Assembly (NCBI GenBank): GCA_951812585.1
Contig: OX638318.1
Location: forward strand, 2,478,380-2,542,379
DNA length: 64,000 nucleotides
Reading direction: 5' to 3'
Source: Rhodothermales bacterium
GTDB lineage: Bacteria; Bacteroidota; Rhodothermia; Rhodothermales; Bin80
The translations under genes and the position numbers were made by a program. The notes beneath the pieces are model-generated. The model was not told where the DNA came from. It did not search any database and worked only from the letters and a program-made list of their open reading frames with translations. Below are positions 18,783 to 27,554 of the stretch, piece after piece. Each line of letters begins with the position of its first letter. Positions within the stretch are counted from its first letter, which is position 1.

Positions 18783-19274
18783 TTGACACCCATACGGATC
18801 ATGTTTGTATGTCTCGGCAACATCTGCCGCAGTCCGCTGGCGCACGGAGTGCTCGAAGAACTAGCGCGCAAGGCAGACCTTGCCGACCGGTTGGAAGTCG
18901 CGTCTTCAGGCGTCGGGGCATGGCACATAGGTGAAAAGCCTGATATCCGCATGCGAAGGACAGCCCAGCGGTACGGCATAAGCTTGGATTCGCAGCGCGC
19001 ACAACAGATTTCAAGCAGCGATCTCGCCTACTACGATCACATCTACGTGATGGATCGGGGCGTTGAGCGCGAGGTGCTGCTCATGGACCCGCAAGGCGGG
19101 TTTGACGATAAGGTGCACCTGTTCAGCGACTCCGATCCCGACCTGCGGACTTTCGAGGTGCCCGATCCATACTTTGATGGCAGCTTTGAGCTGGTCTACA
19201 CAATCGTGGACCGGACATGCCGCGTCATCTTTGATTCATTGGTGAATCGTTACAATCTGGTACCGGCGGCATAG
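18783..19274 (+). CDS. Low-molecular-weight protein-tyrosine phosphatase
   Basis: 163 residues from TTG 18783 (ATG 18801 would remove six residues). The active-site P-loop CLGNICRS starts at Cys10 with Arg16, followed by the general-acid segment VPDPYFDG (about 127-134), both diagnostic. Bacterial LMW-PTPs dephosphorylate tyrosine kinases of capsule export or small substrates. It lies close to rfbB and other surface sugar genes, but no BY-kinase is visible. The 3' end overlaps the convergent HAD gene by 50 nt. Confidence 0.92.
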   Translation: MTPIRIMFVCLGNICRSPLAHGVLEELARKADLADRLEVASSGVGAWHIGEKPDIRMRRTAQRYGISLDSQRAQQISSSDLAYYDHIYVMDRGVEREVLLMDPQGGFDDKVHLFSDSDPDLRTFEVPDPYFDGSFELVYTIVDRTCRVIFDSLVNRYNLVPAA

Positions 19275-19983
19275 GCGGGGCGCTGCCCAGAACTGCGCTG
19301 CAAAAGTAATCTGCATCTGAAAGATCCGCCAGGAGCAGATCCGGTGCTTCGGCAGACAGGACAGTGGCGCTGGTATGGCCCGTAGCAACGGCTACGCAGA
19401 ATGCACCGGCAGCGCGCCCGCAGCGGACATCGTGCACCGAGTCCCCGATGATGACCGTGTCCTGGCCAGCATACCGGGTGCCATCGTGCTCATAGGCTTG
19501 TGCCCAGGCCAGTGCAGGCAATGCGTTGCGATCCGCATGGTTATTGCCGAATGCGCCAAAGGGGAACAGGGACGCAATGCCCGCCGCTTCCAGCTTGAAG
19601 TATGCTGTGGCCTTGAGGTTGCCAGTGAGAAGTCCGAGTTGAACGCCGCTGTGCAGATGCAGGCGCTGCAGGAGGCGGTCTACGCCCGGCAATAGCCGCA
19701 CATCCGATGGAAGGATGCGATCCTGCGCGCGCGCGCTGTAGTCGTCCAGGATCTGAAGTATGAGCTGCGTGTGTTCGCTGCTGCAGATACCGTGATTTCG
19801 CAGGGCGTCTCCTACAATTGCATAGTCGGTCCGTCCGGTAAAATTCACGCCGTCGCTCGTTACCTTGGGACCGAACCGTGCCGCCAGCGCTTCATCCAAG
19901 AGTCGCCTGCCGATGCCATCGGACAGCAGTATCGTGCCATCGATATCGAAGAGGAGCAGCTGCCGGGGCTTAGACGATCCCAT
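19225..19983 (-). CDS. HAD-superfamily phosphatase (phosphoglycolate phosphatase-like)
   Basis: 252 residues from ATG 19983, overlapping the rfbB stop by 14 nt; the frame is open to 20019. HAD motif I is FDIDGT (DIDGT 13-17), motif II is the LLTGN stretch, and motif III/IV is the conserved VIIGDSVHDVRCGRAAG. The helical cap between motifs I and II fits subclass I (Gph/PGMB). The substrate is unknown; coupling to rfbB hints at a sugar phosphate. Confidence 0.85.
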   Translation of the reverse strand: MGSSKPRQLLLFDIDGTILLSDGIGRRLLDEALAARFGPKVTSDGVNFTGRTDYAIVGDALRNHGICSSEHTQLILQILDDYSARAQDRILPSDVRLLPGVDRLLQRLHLHSGVQLGLLTGNLKATAYFKLEAAGIASLFPFGAFGNNHADRNALPALAWAQAYEHDGTRYAGQDTVIIGDSVHDVRCGRAAGAFCVAVATGHTSATVLSAEAPDLLLADLSDADYFCSAVLGSAPPMPPVPDCNDSPMNQR

Positions 19984-21055
19984 ACTGCGCCTGAAAGTAG
20001 TCCCGGTAGGAGCGGTCAATCACCTGCTGCAGCCAGTCTCTATGGTCCAAGTACCATGCAACGGTTTGACGCAGTCCCGATTCCAGTGAGTATCGGGGTT
20101 GCCATCCCAGAGTGCGCTGCAGGTGTGCTGCGCTGATGGCATAACGAAAGTCGTGCCCGGGTCGGTCCGCGACAAAGGTGATGAGTTGCTGCGAATGTCC
20201 CGCCGCATGGCCGAGTCGATCATCCACGAGCGTCAAAAGCAGCCGAACCAGATCCAGGTTGGTGCGCTCGTTGTTGCCGCCAACGAGGTACGTATCCCCG
20301 ACAATACCTCGATGCAGGATCAGGTCCAATGCGTCGCAGTGGTCCTCTACATGCAGCCAATCGCGCACATTGGCCCCCTTGCCGTAGATCGGTATAGCTT
20401 GGCCTTGTACGGCGCGACTGATGACCAGCGGGATGAGCTTTTCGGGGAATTGGTAGGGCCCGTAGTTGTTGGAACAGTTTGAAATAACGACGGGCAGCTC
20501 GTACGTGTGCGCATAGGCCCGCACGAAGTGGTCCGCCGCGGCCTTGGAGGCCGAATACGGCGAACGCGGGTCGTACGGTGTGTCTCTGGTGAAGTATGCA
20601 TCGAGGTCAAGCGATCCAAATACTTCATCCGTCGACACATGCAGAAACCGATATGCATTCGGATGCCGCTGCGGTGAGGTCCACGCCTGCCGTGCAGCTT
20701 CCAGAAGTGTTACGGTGCCCACCGTGTTGGAATGAACAAAAGTGACAGGTGCCATGATGGACCGGTCCACATGGCTTTCTGCTGCGAAGTGCACGATGCT
20801 GTCGAAGTGGTACTGCGCAAACAGCGACTGCATCAGCGCCATGTCGGCTACATCGCCGCGAACAAACGCGTAGTTATTGGCGTGCTCGATGCTGCGCAGG
20901 TTCATCAGGTTGCCCGCATAGGTCAGCTTGTCGAGGTTCAAGAAGGTGACCTCGGGATAGCGGGGCACCATGCGCAGGAGGAAGTTGGACCCAATAAAGC
21001 CTGCGCCGCCTGTAACGAGTACGCATCGCGGCTGGTGGCCACGCGACATGGGCAT
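19970..21055 (-). CDS. rfbB: dTDP-glucose 4,6-dehydratase
   Basis: 361-residue extended SDR. NAD loop TGGAGFIGS (15-23), catalytic TDE (142-144) and YSASK (Tyr167, Lys171), plus SNNYGPYQFPEKLIPL and the CDALDLIL segment that define RmlB. It makes dTDP-4-keto-6-deoxyglucose on the way to dTDP-rhamnose and related sugars. rmlA, rmlC and rmlD are not adjacent. The HAD gene downstream overlaps it. Confidence 0.95.
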   Translation of the reverse strand: MPMSRGHQPRCVLVTGGAGFIGSNFLLRMVPRYPEVTFLNLDKLTYAGNLMNLRSIEHANNYAFVRGDVADMALMQSLFAQYHFDSIVHFAAESHVDRSIMAPVTFVHSNTVGTVTLLEAARQAWTSPQRHPNAYRFLHVSTDEVFGSLDLDAYFTRDTPYDPRSPYSASKAAADHFVRAYAHTYELPVVISNCSNNYGPYQFPEKLIPLVISRAVQGQAIPIYGKGANVRDWLHVEDHCDALDLILHRGIVGDTYLVGGNNERTNLDLVRLLLTLVDDRLGHAAGHSQQLITFVADRPGHDFRYAISAAHLQRTLGWQPRYSLESGLRQTVAWYLDHRDWLQQVIDRSYRDYFQAQYGIV

Positions 21056-21294
21056 AAGGACTGCGTGAGTGTGGACGCTTTAACGCAAGTGGCGGCGATG
21101 CGCTTCGTGTCGTTCGCTTTAGCGAAGCGGGCTGCTGTTGCACAGCGGCGGGCTAATGCCGCGCCGCGGCCTGCTGCTTCGCAACGGGTGTGAAGGCAGG
21201 CCATCCAAGATACGCGCGGCCACGGAAGCGCAGCCACGGTCCGGCCCGGCCGGCGTCAATAGGGCGTTCGCCTGCACGTGCGAACCGAAAGCTC

Positions 21295-21474
21295 CTAAGC
21301 TTCGGGCATGACCAGTGCCATGACCAGATAGATAAGGATGGGAGATCCGATGCCGAGTAGTGTCAGCACGACGACCCCGATGCGGACCCAGGCGGGGTCT
21401 ACCCCAAAGTATTCGCCTAGGCCGCCGCAGACGCCAAAAACTTTACGGTTCGTGGATTTAGTGAGCCGCTGCAT
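21295..21474 (-). CDS. Small PspC-domain membrane protein
   Basis: 59 residues from ATG 21474 to TAG 21295-21297. MQRLTKSTNRKVFGVCGG begins a PspC domain, followed by GEYFGVDPAWVRIG and one hydrophobic helix ending YLVMALVMPEA. It is essentially just the domain. It closely resembles the C-terminal domain of the upstream gene (RLTKTADKKIFGVCGGLAEYLGLDP), so the two look like a tandem duplication. PspC proteins take part in envelope-stress responses. Confidence 0.85.
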   Translation of the reverse strand: MQRLTKSTNRKVFGVCGGLGEYFGVDPAWVRIGVVVLTLLGIGSPILIYLVMALVMPEA

Positions 21475-21546
21475 TGAATGTTGTACGTTGGTTTCTCGCC
21501 ATTACGACTCTGCCAGCAACCTTGTTGCAACGGCGGCCGCCTGAGG

Positions 21547-22218
21547 CTATTCTCCGAAGAAAGGTTTCGAAGGCTTCGACTTGTCCGCACCGACCTCTTT
21601 AGGCGGCGACTCCATCAGCCAGGCCATGACCAGATAGATCAAGATGACCGAGCCTGAGGTCGGAAGGGCCAGAATAGAAACAGCAATGCGCACCAGCGTT
21701 GGGTCAAGCCCTAAGTACTCCGCGAGGCCGCCGCAAACGCCAAAGATCTTCTTGTCAGCGGTCTTGGTCAGCCGCTTCTTTGAAAAAGCTTTCGCCGTCT
21801 TAGTCAGATTCAGCGCGCCCGTAGCGCTAGGCGGCGTTGTGGCCGACTGACCCTTGAGTCGTCCGCGCTTCTGTGCGCGCTGACGCGCGCGCCGTCGGCG
21901 CGCAGCAGAGCGCTTTGCAAACAAGTCAAACACCAGTAAGCCGATCAGGGCACCGCTTGCCCACGGCAATACCATCATCACGCCCTCCAAAGTCCATGGG
22001 ATCACATTGATGAGTGACAACAGATACAGAATGAGAAACGCAATGAGGCCGATGCCCGCAATAGTGGGGAAATTGATCGGGCCTGCTGTGGACTTCTCCG
22101 CCTCCTCAAACAGGACCGTCGTCAGCTCTTCTTCTGAAAGAAGGCTCAAGCCGCCTTCGCGGTGTTCACTGGTGAGCAGCTCGTCACGCGCGGAGGCCGC
22201 TTTCGATCGGATCTTCAT
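21547..22218 (-). CDS. PspC-domain protein with N-terminal transmembrane region
   Basis: 223 residues. An acidic N-terminus (about 1-45), two hydrophobic helices (about 48-70 and 78-100), a strongly basic linker (AARRRRARQRAQKRGRLKG), then a PspC domain (about 148-205) with KIFGVCGGLAEYLGLDPTLVR and a terminal helix. The small PspC gene follows 72 nt downstream on the same strand. No pspA, pspB or pspF is visible. Probably an inner-membrane stress protein. Confidence 0.85.
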   Translation of the reverse strand: MKIRSKAASARDELLTSEHREGGLSLLSEEELTTVLFEEAEKSTAGPINFPTIAGIGLIAFLILYLLSLINVIPWTLEGVMMVLPWASGALIGLLVFDLFAKRSAARRRRARQRAQKRGRLKGQSATTPPSATGALNLTKTAKAFSKKRLTKTADKKIFGVCGGLAEYLGLDPTLVRIAVSILALPTSGSVILIYLVMAWLMESPPKEVGADKSKPSKPFFGE

Positions 22219-22337
22219 GGCATATGGATAAATGATACCTCATGAGCGGTCCAACCGCCTGTGAGACGCGGCGGCTCTTGCTTCAGTACGCGAAAGTTGC
22301 GCCATTGTGTCAAAATACCCCGAATTGGCCCATCAGT

Positions 22338-22940
22338 TCAAGGCCCGGGGCCCCGCAGCCGAGCATCCTGCGGCAGGCAGGGTATCACGCGCGTTTCGGT
22401 AATCAGCGTCGAGACGGGCATATCGTGCGGCTCTGCCGGCAGCTGTGTATAGACACACGCATCGAATACAGGGCAGATCGTCGGCACCGTGATCTCTGCC
22501 AGGAATGCATCATAGTAGCCGCCCCCGTACCCGAGCCGCGTGCCGGCAAGATCGGCAGCCAGTGCGGGTACGATGACAACATCAATCGCGGCGCGGTTCC
22601 AGAATGCGCCATGCTGTGGCTCCAGGATCCCCCACCGGTTCGGTTTGAGCGCAGCCTCAGACACAAAAGTCACCGCGTGCAGCACTGGTGGGCGTGCGTC
22701 TGCATCCATCACCGGCAGCACGACCCTCTTGCCCAGCGCACGCAGGTACATGATCAGCGGCCGCAAATCGATTTCTCGGCGATCAAGCAGCGGCCAGTAG
22801 ACATGCACGACCGCCGCTTTCTTAAGTGCGCTGTGCCGTGCGGTACGCACACAGATCAGGCGACTTTGCATGCTGTGCTCGCTGCGGGTGAGCGCGGAGC
22901 GATACGCCGTGCAAGCCGAACGCAACTTGGACTTTGTCAA
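22338..22940 (-). CDS. 5-formyltetrahydrofolate cyclo-ligase
   Basis: 200 residues from TTG 22940 (TKSKLRSACTAYR). It converts 5-formyl-THF plus ATP to 5,10-methenyl-THF. The family signature RLGYGGGYYD is present in the C-terminal half, preceded by VPALAADLAGTRLGYG and an N-terminal VHVYWPLLDRREIDLRPL segment. The length is normal (YgfA/Fau family). It is divergent from ffh. Confidence 0.88.
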   Translation of the reverse strand: MTKSKLRSACTAYRSALTRSEHSMQSRLICVRTARHSALKKAAVVHVYWPLLDRREIDLRPLIMYLRALGKRVVLPVMDADARPPVLHAVTFVSEAALKPNRWGILEPQHGAFWNRAAIDVVIVPALAADLAGTRLGYGGGYYDAFLAEITVPTICPVFDACVYTQLPAEPHDMPVSTLITETRVIPCLPQDARLRGPGP

Positions 22941-23069
22941 GATTATGCAGGCAATCAGCCGTGAAAAAACTGCGCAGGTACCTTATGTGCTGATCAAATC
23001 GTCGCCTCAGGAGTTAAAATAGGCTGCACATAGTACATTGGGAGATATGCACGCTGGCACAACGGTCTG

Positions 23070-24440
23070 ATGTTTGACAACCTGACAGCAAAGCTGGAAG
23101 GCGCGTTCAAGCGCTTATCTGGCCAAGGGCGCATCAACGAGGTCAACATTGCCCAGACGATGGGCGAGGTTCGGCGAGCTTTGTTGGAGGCGGACGTCAA
23201 CTACCAGGTCGCGCGAAGTTTCACCAACCGCATCAAGGATAAGGCCCTGGGCACAGAGGTACTGCGTTCTGTCGTGCCGGGCCAGATGCTGGTGAAGATC
23301 GTCTATGACGAGCTTGTGATGCTCTTGGGCGGCGCATCCAAGGGCATAAAGCACAGCACGCGTCCGCCGACAGTGATACTGGTAGCAGGCCTGCAGGGTT
23401 CGGGCAAGACGACCTTTTGCGGCAAACTGGCCTTGCACCTCAAGCAGGAGGGTCGGGCTCCGCTCTTGGCAGCGGCGGATGTTTACCGTCCTGCCGCGGT
23501 GGATCAGCTGCGCACGTTGGCTGCCGAAGTTGATGTGCCTGTATACGCGCTGGCCGATGACACGGGTGCCGTGATCCAGGATGCGCCTCGGGTGGCAACT
23601 GAGGCCGTGGCCGCGGCCCGTAAGAACGCCCGGGATGTTGTGATCATAGACACGGCGGGCCGCCTTCATGTTGATGCCACCATGATGGCGGAGGTGGCAG
23701 ACATCAAGCAGCGGGCCAAGCCGTCGGAGATTCTGTTCGTGGTGGACAGCATGACCGGGCAGGATGCGGTCAATACGGCCCGGGAATTCAATAACAAGCT
23801 CAACTTCGATGGCGTTGTTCTGACCAAGCTGGACGGCGACGCGCGGGGAGGAGCAGCGCTTTCGATTCGATCTGTTGTAAAGAAGCCAATCAAGTTTGCA
23901 TCCACCGGTGAAAAGCTGAGCCAGCTGATGCCCTTCCATCCGGACCGGATGGCGCGGCGAATCCTGGGCATGGGCGATGTCGTGTCGCTCGTGGAGAAGG
24001 CGCAGCAGCAGGTGGGCAAGGATCAGGCTGCCGCGCTGCGCAAAAAGATTCGCAAAGAGCAGTTCAATCTGCAGGACATGCTGGATCAGCTTAGGCAGGT
24101 GGAGCGCATGGGAGGCGTCGCCGAGATGGCCAAGATGTTACCTCAGGCCGGTCAGCTCTTGGGTGATGCTGTGCAAGGCGAGAAGGAGAAGGGATTCGGG
24201 CGCACGGAGGCGATCATCCTATCGATGACGCATGAAGAACGCGCGCGCCCTCAGATCATCAACGGAAGCCGTCGGCGTCGCATTGCGCGCGGGGCGGGAC
24301 TCCAGGTGCGTGATGTCAACGAGGTGCTGCGGAGCTTTCGAAGCATCCGCCTTGTCATGAAGCGCGCGATGAAGATGAAGGGCAGGGGGCGGCAGATGGG
24401 CATGGCTCAGATGATGCAGCTGATGCAGCGCCAGCACTAA
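23070..24440 (+). CDS. ffh: Signal recognition particle protein (Ffh)
   Basis: 456 residues with N, G and M domains. G1 GLQGSGKTT (107-115), DTAGRL (194-199) and TKLDGDARGG in the G domain. The M domain holds GSRRRRIARGAGLQVRDVN for 4.5S RNA binding and a methionine-rich end (GRQMGMAQMMQLMQRQH). It co-translationally targets membrane proteins. It starts a plus-strand run of translation genes; rpsP is 24 nt downstream. Confidence 0.97.
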   Translation: MFDNLTAKLEGAFKRLSGQGRINEVNIAQTMGEVRRALLEADVNYQVARSFTNRIKDKALGTEVLRSVVPGQMLVKIVYDELVMLLGGASKGIKHSTRPPTVILVAGLQGSGKTTFCGKLALHLKQEGRAPLLAAADVYRPAAVDQLRTLAAEVDVPVYALADDTGAVIQDAPRVATEAVAAARKNARDVVIIDTAGRLHVDATMMAEVADIKQRAKPSEILFVVDSMTGQDAVNTAREFNNKLNFDGVVLTKLDGDARGGAALSIRSVVKKPIKFASTGEKLSQLMPFHPDRMARRILGMGDVVSLVEKAQQQVGKDQAAALRKKIRKEQFNLQDMLDQLRQVERMGGVAEMAKMLPQAGQLLGDAVQGEKEKGFGRTEAIILSMTHEERARPQIINGSRRRRIARGAGLQVRDVNEVLRSFRSIRLVMKRAMKMKGRGRQMGMAQMMQLMQRQH

Positions 24441-24464
24441 TACTAAACTCAACGGAAGACCAGA

Positions 24465-25100
24465 GTGGCAGTAAAACTCAGATTGCGGCGCATGGGCCGC
24501 AAAAAATTGCCGATCCACGCCGTGGTGGCCGCTGATGTGCGCAGTCCACGCGATGGACGCTTCATCGAAGATGTTGGTCGCTACTACCCGCTGGAGGAGC
24601 CGGCGCGCGTTGTTCTCAAGGATGATCGCGTATTGTATTGGCTTAACGTAGGTGCGCAGCCGACGCCGACGGTGCGCAGTCTGTTAAGCAAGGAGGGGAT
24701 ACTCCTCCGGCTGCACATGCAGCGCAAGGGCAAGTCGGAGCATGAGATCGAGGATGCGGTAGCGGCCCACCGTGCGCGGCACCAGGCAAAGTCGGCGGCC
24801 AATGCCAAAGTCACCTCCGCAGACCGGCGGCAGGAAGCGTTGCGCGTTGAAACGGCCGCTGCTGAAGCACGGGAGGCGGCCTTGGCGGAAGCGCGCCAGA
24901 AGGCGATCGCTGAAAAGAAAGCCCAGGCAGCGGCAGCGGCAGCGGCAGCGGCAAAGGCCGAGGCCGAGGTGGAGGCCGAGGTGGAGGTGGAGGCCGAGGC
25001 GGAGGTGGAGGCCGAGGTGGAGGCCGAGGTGGAGGCGGAGGCCGAGGTGGAGGCGGAGGCATCAGCCTCAGCGGAGGCCCAGGCCGCCGAGCCTTCGTAA
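24465..25100 (+). CDS. rpsP: 30S ribosomal protein S16 with long low-complexity C-terminal tail
   Basis: 211 residues from GTG 24465. Residues 1 to about 85 are a standard S16 ([23 protein letters not shown], then [14 protein letters not shown]). The tail of about 125 residues is unlike ordinary S16: a charged helical part ([15 protein letters not shown]), an alanine run, then Glu-Ala-Glu-Val units to the end. The DNA of this tail is built from GGCAGC and GAGGCC/GAGGTG units. The tail is probably surface exposed on the 30S subunit. Classical rpsP-rimM-trmD-rplS order follows. Confidence 0.93.
   Translation: MAVKLRLRRMGRKKLPIHAVVAADVRSPRDGRFIEDVGRYYPLEEPARVVLKDDRVLYWLNVGAQPTPTVRSLLSKEGILLRLHMQRKGKSEHEIEDAVAAHRARHQAKSAANAKVTSADRRQEALRVETAAAEAREAALAEARQKAIAEKKAQAAAAAAAAAKAEAEVEAEVEVEAEAEVEAEVEAEVEAEAEVEAEASASAEAQAAEPS
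24935..25075 (+). repeat. Short tandem repeats encoding the S16 tail
   Basis: An array of GGCAGC hexamers (about 24935-24960) encoding alanines is followed by alternating GAGGCC and GAGGTG/GCGGAG hexamers (to about 25070) encoding Glu-Ala and Glu-Val pairs. All units are multiples of three, so slippage would change the tail length without shifting frame. Confidence 0.9.
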
Positions 25101-25129
25101 GGTGCCCAGGATCCAAGCAGACCATTGGC

Positions 25130-25666
25130 ATGTCGTCACAATCTTCGGATCTGTTGCTGGTCGGCCGCATTGCACGCGCGCATGGCCTGAAGGGAGAGTG
25201 CAAGCTGATCCCTGAATCTGACGACCCGACGCGATTATTGGATCTGACACGGGTCTGGATCGGGCCAGCGCCGGCGCTGGCGAAAAGAACAGCGGTGGAC
25301 AGCGTACGTGTCCAGCAGACGAAGCGGGGCATGATCCTGCTGGTGCGGCTGGCCGGTGCGCAGACCCGGGCGGCGGCGGAGGCCTACACAGGCCTTGATG
25401 TCTATGCGCGGGTGCAGGACCTGCCCGCGCTGCGTCCAGGAGAGTTCTACCTGCATGATTTGGTCGGAATGACGGTAAGCACCCCGGAGGGTGACACAAT
25501 TGGTGCCGTAAAGGACGTGTGGGAGATGCCGACGAGCAACATCTATGTGGTGGAGCGTCCGGGCAAAAAAGAAGCGTTGGTGCCTGCGGTGCCTGCGTTT
25601 GTGCGGAGGGTGGATATAGAGCGTGGCAGCGTCGTGGTATCACCTATCGAAGGGATGCTCGACTAA
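25130..25666 (+). CDS. rimM: Ribosome maturation factor RimM
   Basis: 178 residues with the RimM N-terminal barrel (LLLVGRIARAHGLKGECK) and the C-terminal PRC-barrel (GEFYLHDLVGMTV, later NIYVVERPGKKEALVPAVPAFV). It assists 16S rRNA head assembly and binds S19. Start at ATG 25130, 30 nt after rpsP. trmD follows in 16 nt. Confidence 0.94.
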   Translation: MSSQSSDLLLVGRIARAHGLKGECKLIPESDDPTRLLDLTRVWIGPAPALAKRTAVDSVRVQQTKRGMILLVRLAGAQTRAAAEAYTGLDVYARVQDLPALRPGEFYLHDLVGMTVSTPEGDTIGAVKDVWEMPTSNIYVVERPGKKEALVPAVPAFVRRVDIERGSVVVSPIEGMLD

Positions 25667-25681
25667 GCAAGGTGCACTGGT

Positions 25682-26374
25682 ATGCGCGTTGATATTCTGA
25701 CAGCAGTGCCCGTCCAGGTAACGGGCGCCTTGGAACTGAGCGTGATTCGCCGTGCCAGGGGGCTGCTGGATATCCGCGTGCACGACCTGCGGGACTATGC
25801 AGTGGGCCGGCACAGGCAGATAGACGACTATCCCTACGGCGGTGGTGCCGGCATGGTGCTGAAGCCGGAACCGATCTTCGCGTGCCTGGAGGCGCTGGGA
25901 AGCGCGCCGGATGAGGTGGTCTTCCTCAGCCCCGATGGCGAGGTGCTGACGCAGCACTTGGCGAATACGCTGTCGTTGAAGCAGCATCTGGTTCTGATCG
26001 CCGGCCACTACAAGGGCGTGGACCAGCGTGTTCGGGATGCCTTGGTGACACGCGAAATCTCCATCGGCGACTATGTGCTGAGCGGAGGCGAGTTGCCCGC
26101 CCTGGTGCTCCTGGATGCAATCGCGCGCCTGGTGCCGGGCATGCTGGGGGATGCAGCCTCGGCGCTGTCAGATTCGTTTCAGGACGGATTGCTGGGGGCA
26201 CCGACCTATACGCGTCCTGCTGTGTTTCGCGGGATGGAAGTACCCGCCGTGCTGTGTTCTGGAGATCATGACCGTATCGCGATTTGGCGCGAGGCAAAGC
26301 GGGTCGGGAAAACGCTTGTGCGGCGGCCTGACCTGCTGGAAGCCCTGGAGCCGCCGCCCGCAACAGAAGGGTAA
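25682..26374 (+). CDS. trmD: tRNA (guanine-37-N1)-methyltransferase
   Basis: 230-residue SPOUT enzyme that methylates G37 to prevent frameshifting. [10 protein letters not shown] at the start, [17 protein letters not shown] in the cofactor region and the knot segment [21 protein letters not shown] are diagnostic. The length is family normal. rplS begins 3 nt after its stop. Confidence 0.96.
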   Translation: MRVDILTAVPVQVTGALELSVIRRARGLLDIRVHDLRDYAVGRHRQIDDYPYGGGAGMVLKPEPIFACLEALGSAPDEVVFLSPDGEVLTQHLANTLSLKQHLVLIAGHYKGVDQRVRDALVTREISIGDYVLSGGELPALVLLDAIARLVPGMLGDAASALSDSFQDGLLGAPTYTRPAVFRGMEVPAVLCSGDHDRIAIWREAKRVGKTLVRRPDLLEALEPPPATEG

Positions 26375-26377
26375 ACT

Positions 26378-26740
26378 ATGTCCAAGGACTTAATGAATAT
26401 CGTAGAAGCCACGCAGTTCAGGTCGACGGATCTGCCTGCGTTTGTGCCCGGTGATACTGTAGCCGTGCATGTGCGCGTGGTTGAAGGCCAGAAGCAGCGC
26501 ATCCAGATCTTTCAAGGCGTCGTGATCAGCATCCGCGGCGGCGGCGCGAGAAAGACGTTCATGGTGCGCAAGATCTCCGGCGGCGTGGGTGTGGAGCGTG
26601 TGTTCCCGTATCACTCGCCGAGCATTGCAAGGGTCGAGGTGAAGCGCCGCGGACGGGTCCGGCGCGCCAAGCTCTACTACCTTCGCAAGCTGCGAGGCAA
26701 GGCGTCGCGCATCAAGGAGCGTCAGCGCGAGGCAAAATAG
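26378..26740 (+). CDS. rplS: 50S ribosomal protein L19
   Basis: 120 residues. The domain [16 protein letters not shown], then [16 protein letters not shown] and [17 protein letters not shown] near the end are typical of L19. ATG 26378. mqnA starts 5 nt downstream, so this is probably one transcript. Confidence 0.97.
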   Translation: MSKDLMNIVEATQFRSTDLPAFVPGDTVAVHVRVVEGQKQRIQIFQGVVISIRGGGARKTFMVRKISGGVGVERVFPYHSPSIARVEVKRRGRVRRAKLYYLRKLRGKASRIKERQREAK

Positions 26741-26745
26741 CGACC

Positions 26746-27516
26746 ATGCACCTGGCCCTTTGGGACCGGCCGCCTGCAGACTGCCTGCGGCGAGCGGCTG
26801 AACGCCTAGGCTTTTTGGCGGAATGCCGCGATGCGAAGGCATGTGCGCGCCTGCTGCAGGATCAGCAGGTCGATGTGGCACTCATTCCTACGACCCTCGC
26901 ACTGATGAGCGGAGAAAAGCTGAAGGTACTGCCCGATGTCGCGGTATCCTCCTGGTCCTATCCATTTGTCCGCATCGTATTGCCGCACGGTGTGCGCAAC
27001 GTACAGTCCATTGCCTATCCAGCATCGTGCGCACAAGCCACCCTTCTGGCGCGCATCATTCTGCAGGAGCACTACGGCATACGCCCCTTTTGGGAAGCGC
27101 GGAGCCCCGAAGAGATTCGCGGCTCGGAGGATGGCTACCTGCTTGTAACGGCAGGCGAGGCCGAGGAAGATCTGTGTGGCACGGTTCTTGACGTTGGACA
27201 GGAATGGTTTGAGCTGGCGCAATACCCGATGGTATGGGGGCTGTTTGTCACGCTGGCCGAAGGCGCGACTCCGCAGCTGGCTGCACAGGTCAAAGCGCTT
27301 GTCCGGGAGGCGGAGGCACTGGCGGGCACATGGCCGGTGGCTCCGTCGTTTTACGCGGACAGTCTCCGGTTTCGTCTTGACGATGTAGCCATGGCCAGTC
27401 TGACCAGGATCCGCGAATACCTTTATTTCTACAAGGTTACCGCTGACCTCAGCGCGCTTGCTTTGTACGAAGTCGGGATGCTGGACGACCACACGCCTCC
27501 GTGGGCGGCACCCTAG
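26746..27516 (+). CDS. mqnA: MqnA, chorismate dehydratase of the futalosine menaquinone pathway
   Basis: 256 residues with a periplasmic-binding-protein-like fold. The segment VDVALIPTTLALM, the conserved DVGQEWFELAQYPMVWGLFV block and the last part IREYLYFYKV fit MqnA/MqnD proteins. MqnA turns chorismate into 3-enolpyruvyl-benzoate, the first futalosine step. It is embedded between rplS and smpB; no other mqn gene is in the window. Confusion with MqnD is possible, since the two share a fold. Confidence 0.82.
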   Translation: MHLALWDRPPADCLRRAAERLGFLAECRDAKACARLLQDQQVDVALIPTTLALMSGEKLKVLPDVAVSSWSYPFVRIVLPHGVRNVQSIAYPASCAQATLLARIILQEHYGIRPFWEARSPEEIRGSEDGYLLVTAGEAEEDLCGTVLDVGQEWFELAQYPMVWGLFVTLAEGATPQLAAQVKALVREAEALAGTWPVAPSFYADSLRFRLDDVAMASLTRIREYLYFYKVTADLSALALYEVGMLDDHTPPWAAP

Positions 27517-27554
27517 CCGGACGCCGGACGCAGCATGCTATCTATCTATGCCCT

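Noticed and set aside
18106-18786. 226-codon plus-strand ORF ahead of the phosphatase gene
   Set aside because: Crosses the IS630 remnant start, no motif, composition unlike neighbours.
20731-21193. 153-codon plus-strand ORF opposite rfbB
   Set aside because: Antisense to a well-supported gene and no family resemblance.
24935-25075. Repeat array considered as a CRISPR or minisatellite outside coding sequence
   Set aside because: Units are hexamers without spacers and lie in frame within rpsP.
24811-25332. Pro/Arg-rich minus-strand ORF opposite the S16 tail
   Set aside because: Product of the GAGGCC/GAGGTG repeats read backwards; rpsP is the real gene.
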